Source: UBA5177 sp002413265
Lineage (GTDB): Bacteria > Chloroflexota > UBA5177
NCBI GenBank assembly: GCA_036752825.1
Contig: DAIORV010000116.1
Location: 1 to 6,872, forward strand
DNA: 6,872 nucleotides
Reading direction: 5' to 3'
The notes below the pieces were generated by a model. The model saw nothing but the letters and a program-made list of their open reading frames with translations. It was not told the DNA's origin and ran no database searches. Every line of letters starts with the position of its first letter. Position 1 is the stretch's first letter. Below, in pieces: positions 4,249 to 6,872 of this stretch. Both the position numbers and the translations under genes were made by a program.

Positions 4249-6872
4249 ATGATTCCGCACCAGGTTGCGCCCTTCGGCGAGCAGCTCAGGCGGTATCGGC
4301 GAGAGCGTGGCCTCACGCAGGAGGAGCTAGGTGAGCTGGCGGGACTCAGCGCCCGCGGCATCCGAGCCTTAGAGTCGGGAGCGCGAGGCCACCCGAACAA
4401 GGACACGGTACGCCTGCTGATGGCTGCGCTCGACCTCTCGTCCGACGAGCGCGCCGTTTTCCAGCAGCAGGCGACGGCTGCCGCTGCCCTCGAGGGGGAG
4501 ACCCGCACGTTCCTCATTGCCGACGTGCGCGATTACACAAGCTTCACCGTGGAGCATGGCGACGAGGCAGCAGCGAAACTCGCTTCCCGCTTTGCCGAAC
4601 TGTGCGATGAGGTAGTGTCTGACCACGGCGGAAAGGTTGCCGAGCTGCGTGGCGATGAAGCCCTGGCAGTCTTCACGTCCGCCCGCCATGCTCTCCGTGC
4701 CGCAACGGTCTTGCAGCAGACATTCAAGCAGGTCTCTGAAGAGGCGCGGTCCTTTCCGCTCAACGTAGGGATAGGGCTGGATGCCGGTGAGCCGATTCCC
4801 GTCCGTGGGGGATATCGCGGAGGCGCACTCAACCTCGCCGCTCGTCTCTGTTCGATTGCTGGAGCAGGCGAGATCCTAGCATCCGAGACGGTCATCGGTC
4901 TGGCCAGGAGGACCGAGGGACTGGTCTTCGTCGATCGAGGACCCGTGCGCCTGAAGGGCCTTGATAGTCCAGTGCGCGTGGTGCAGGTCGCGGCCGTGGG
5001 AGAACTACCGGACACCCTTCCTCCGCTTCAGACTAGCTTGGCGATGCATCCCAACAACCTGCCCGATGACCCAACTCCCTTCATAGGCAGGGAGCAGCAG
5101 GTTGCTGAGATTGCCACACTTCTCCATCAGCCAACCGTGAGACTCGTCACCTTGACTGGGCCAGGAGGGACCGGCAAGACCAGACTGGCGATGCAGGTCG
5201 GCAACACTGTCCTGTACGGCTTCCGTGACGGTGTTTTCTTCTGCGATCTCTCGCCACTCCCCGACTCAAGCCTCGTGACTTCCGCCTTGGCCGAAGTATT
5301 GAGAGTGAAAGAGCAGCCTGGCAAGGATCCCCTCCAGGCCCTCGTCGAGTTCCTGGGAGAGAAAGACGTCCTGCTGATTCTCGATAACTTCGAGCACGTG
5401 CTGGACGCGGCCCAGACCGTAGCGAACGTCCTTGATCAGTGCAAGCACCTCCGCGTCCTCGTCACCAGTCGAACGCCCTTGCGTCTCAGGCGGGAGCACG
5501 AGTATGCGGTGCCTCCACTATCGCTGCCCGACCCAAAGAGCCTTCTCGACCTTGCTCATCTGGCACACTACGAGTCCGTCGCGCTCTTCGTCGAGCGAGC
5601 CGAAGCGGCCAAGAACTCCTTCACCCTCAATCCGGAAAACGCGCCGGCGGTGGCGGAAATCTGCGCTCGACTCGATGGCTTACCGCTTGCTATTGAGCTT
5701 GCCGCGGCACGGATCAAGCTCTTCCCGCCCCAGGCGCTCCTGCAGCGGCTCGGCAGCCGGTTGAAGCTCCTTACCAGCGGAGCACGAGACCTTCCTGAAC
5801 GCCAACGGACGCTGCGCGGCGCCATCGACTGGAGTTACAACCTGCTCGATGAAGGGGGCCAGGCGTTATTCGCTCGGCTGAGCGTCTTTGTCGGCGGCTG
5901 GTCCTTCGAGGCGGCTGAGGCGGTGTGCACGCTTGAAGCAGATCTCCCGATCGACGTCATCGACGGAATCGGCTCGCTGGTTGAGAAGAACCTGGTACGG
6001 CAGGCGGGAGAGAACGAGCCGCGCTTCACTATGCTGGAGACCATCAGGGACTACGCTGCTGAAAAGCGCGTGGAGCGACTCGAGGAGGAGAGGATCAGGC
6101 AAGCCCATGCCACCTACTTCCTGCATCTCGCCGAGGAGGCGGAGCCGCAGCTGACCGGGGAGGACCAGCGCACCTGGGTGGAGCGGCTTGCAACCGAGTA
6201 CGAAAACCTCCGCGCCGCTCTTGCCTGGTACGCGGCTGCGCCTGGCTCCGGCGACGAGAGCCTTCGTCTTGCCGGGGCACTTTCCCTGTTCTGGTTCATC
6301 CGTGGCCTTTACCGCGACGGTCTCCACTGGCTCGAGAAAGCGCTGGAGCAAGCCGAAGGCGAGAGTACACTCCCGCGTGCCCGTTCGGCGTGGGGAGCGG
6401 GCTTTCTGTGGACTCTGCTCGCGAACCAAGAGCGGGCCAGTACATTGATCGAGGAGAGCCTTGCGCTCGCGCGCAACCTCGGCCACGAATCCCTTGTCGC
6501 CCGTTCCCTCAATTTGCTTGGCTTCTTCGCCTTCCTCCGAAACGAACCGACACGTGCTCGCGAGCTGTTCGAAGAGAGCGTTGAGTTAGCGCGCCGGGCT
6601 GACGATCGCTGGTGTCTCGCCGACGCGCTCGGCACATTGGGCTCGATATATCCCCTGCAGGGCGATTTCGATCGCGCTGAGGCGGCAGGCGCGGAGGGGC
6701 TTGCGCTGGCCAGGCACCACGATGACCTCGGCGGGATTCGAATGGCGCTCTTCGGGCTTTCCCTCGCAGCGGCACGCCGTGGCAATCTAGCCGCTGCGCG
6801 AACACGGGCTGACGAAGGGCTCGCGATCTGCCGCGAAATCGGCGACCCGTGGTTCGTATCCTACTTTCTCTG
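4249..6872 (+). CDS. XRE-type HTH / class III nucleotidyl cyclase / NB-ARC (STAND) ATPase / TPR signalling protein (3' end beyond window)
   Basis: I read 874 codons without a stop to the window edge. Residues 9-72 form an XRE/Cro-type helix-turn-helix (LTQEELGELAGLSARGIRALESG). Residues 85-235 are a class III cyclase catalytic domain: metal ligands Asp92 (LIADVRDYTSF) and Asp136 (ELRGDEALAVF), and transition-state residues Asn195 and Arg199 (ALNLAARL). The purine-selecting positions are Glu132 and Gly188. A STAND/NB-ARC-like ATPase follows: FIGRE linker, Walker A GPGGTGKT (304-311), Walker B LLILDNFEH (375-383), VTSR sensor-like motif (405-408), GLPLAIELAAAR (477-488), then a winged-helix-like RQRTLRGAIDWSY region. 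From about 640 onward TPR-like helices repeat about every 40 residues. Comparable proteins include mycobacterial cyclase-ATPase-HTH fusions such as Rv0386, but those carry a C-terminal LuxR HTH. Probably a cytoplasmic ligand-sensing transcription regulator; ligand and targets unknown. Confidence 0.9.
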   Translation, partial: MIPHQVAPFGEQLRRYRRERGLTQEELGELAGLSARGIRALESGARGHPNKDTVRLLMAALDLSSDERAVFQQQATAAAALEGETRTFLIADVRDYTSFTVEHGDEAAAKLASRFAELCDEVVSDHGGKVAELRGDEALAVFTSARHALRAATVLQQTFKQVSEEARSFPLNVGIGLDAGEPIPVRGGYRGGALNLAARLCSIAGAGEILASETVIGLARRTEGLVFVDRGPVRLKGLDSPVRVVQVAAVGELPDTLPPLQTSLAMHPNNLPDDPTPFIGREQQVAEIATLLHQPTVRLVTLTGPGGTGKTRLAMQVGNTVLYGFRDGVFFCDLSPLPDSSLVTSALAEVLRVKEQPGKDPLQALVEFLGEKDVLLILDNFEHVLDAAQTVANVLDQCKHLRVLVTSRTPLRLRREHEYAVPPLSLPDPKSLLDLAHLAHYESVALFVERAEAAKNSFTLNPENAPAVAEICARLDGLPLAIELAAARIKLFPPQALLQRLGSRLKLLTSGARDLPERQRTLRGAIDWSYNLLDEGGQALFARLSVFVGGWSFEAAEAVCTLEADLPIDVIDGIGSLVEKNLVRQAGENEPRFTMLETIRDYAAEKRVERLEEERIRQAHATYFLHLAEEAEPQLTGEDQRTWVERLATEYENLRAALAWYAAAPGSGDESLRLAGALSLFWFIRGLYRDGLHWLEKALEQAEGESTLPRARSAWGAGFLWTLLANQERASTLIEESLALARNLGHESLVARSLNLLGFFAFLRNEPTRARELFEESVELARRADDRWCLADALGTLGSIYPLQGDFDRAEAAGAEGLALARHHDDLGGIRMALFGLSLAAARRGNLAAARTRADEGLAICREIGDPWFVSYFL

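Noticed and set aside
4017..4334. Plus-strand 105-codon frame upstream of and overlapping the regulator start
   Set aside because: It overlaps the motif-rich N-terminus of the regulator in another frame, has no recognisable fold, and turns into a basic low-complexity sequence.
5866..6486. Minus-strand 206-codon frame opposite the regulator gene
   Set aside because: It is antisense to the ATPase/TPR coding sequence, which is continuous and motif-supported. Its composition is that of a shadow frame.
1..6872. CRISPR arrays, tRNA or rRNA genes, transposases, attachment sites
   Set aside because: I looked for regularly spaced repeats, tRNA-like cloverleaf ends, transposase motifs and long direct repeats and saw none.

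Overview
This is a GC-rich bacterial window (roughly 60% or more by eye) whose gene types fit a Chloroflexota or actinobacterial-type soil or thermophile lineage. That assignment is an inference from protein style, chiefly the HTH / class III cyclase / STAND ATPase / TPR architecture. It does not come from any rRNA or marker gene.

Left part (1-2612, plus strand) is the 3' end of a polyol catabolic operon. It starts with the last 29 residues of a MalG-type sugar ABC transporter permease. A complete mannitol 2-dehydrogenase-family oxidoreductase follows (117-1607), then a PfkB-family sugar kinase resembling fructokinases (1689-2612). Together they suggest uptake of a hexitol (mannitol or sorbitol), oxidation to fructose and phosphorylation to fructose 6-phosphate. 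A GC-only hairpin with a GUGA tetraloop sits between dehydrogenase and kinase.

Middle part (2613-4248) is poorly characterised. A minus-strand gene for a small Sec-exported protein of unknown function (2645-3235) converges on the kinase. A 107-residue protein of unknown function (3331-3654) is divergent from it, with a palindrome-rich spacer between them. Next comes about 590 bp with no intact gene. On its minus strand lies the decayed C-terminal tail of what looks like a cellulase-like glycoside hydrolase (3667-3933). Just beyond is a signal-peptide-like reading frame without a start codon (3926-4090). The two may be opposite ends of one deleted secreted-enzyme gene.

Right part (4249-6872, plus strand) is one very large gene that runs off the window still open: 874 residues so far. 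It encodes an N-terminal XRE-type helix-turn-helix, a class III nucleotidyl cyclase domain, an NB-ARC/STAND-type ATPase with Walker A and B motifs, a winged-helix-like segment and TPR-like repeats. Its cyclase domain keeps both metal aspartates and the transition-state Asn/Arg pair. The purine-selecting residues are Glu and Gly instead of the Lys/Asp of adenylate cyclases. This signal-transduction protein is the most interesting item in the window.
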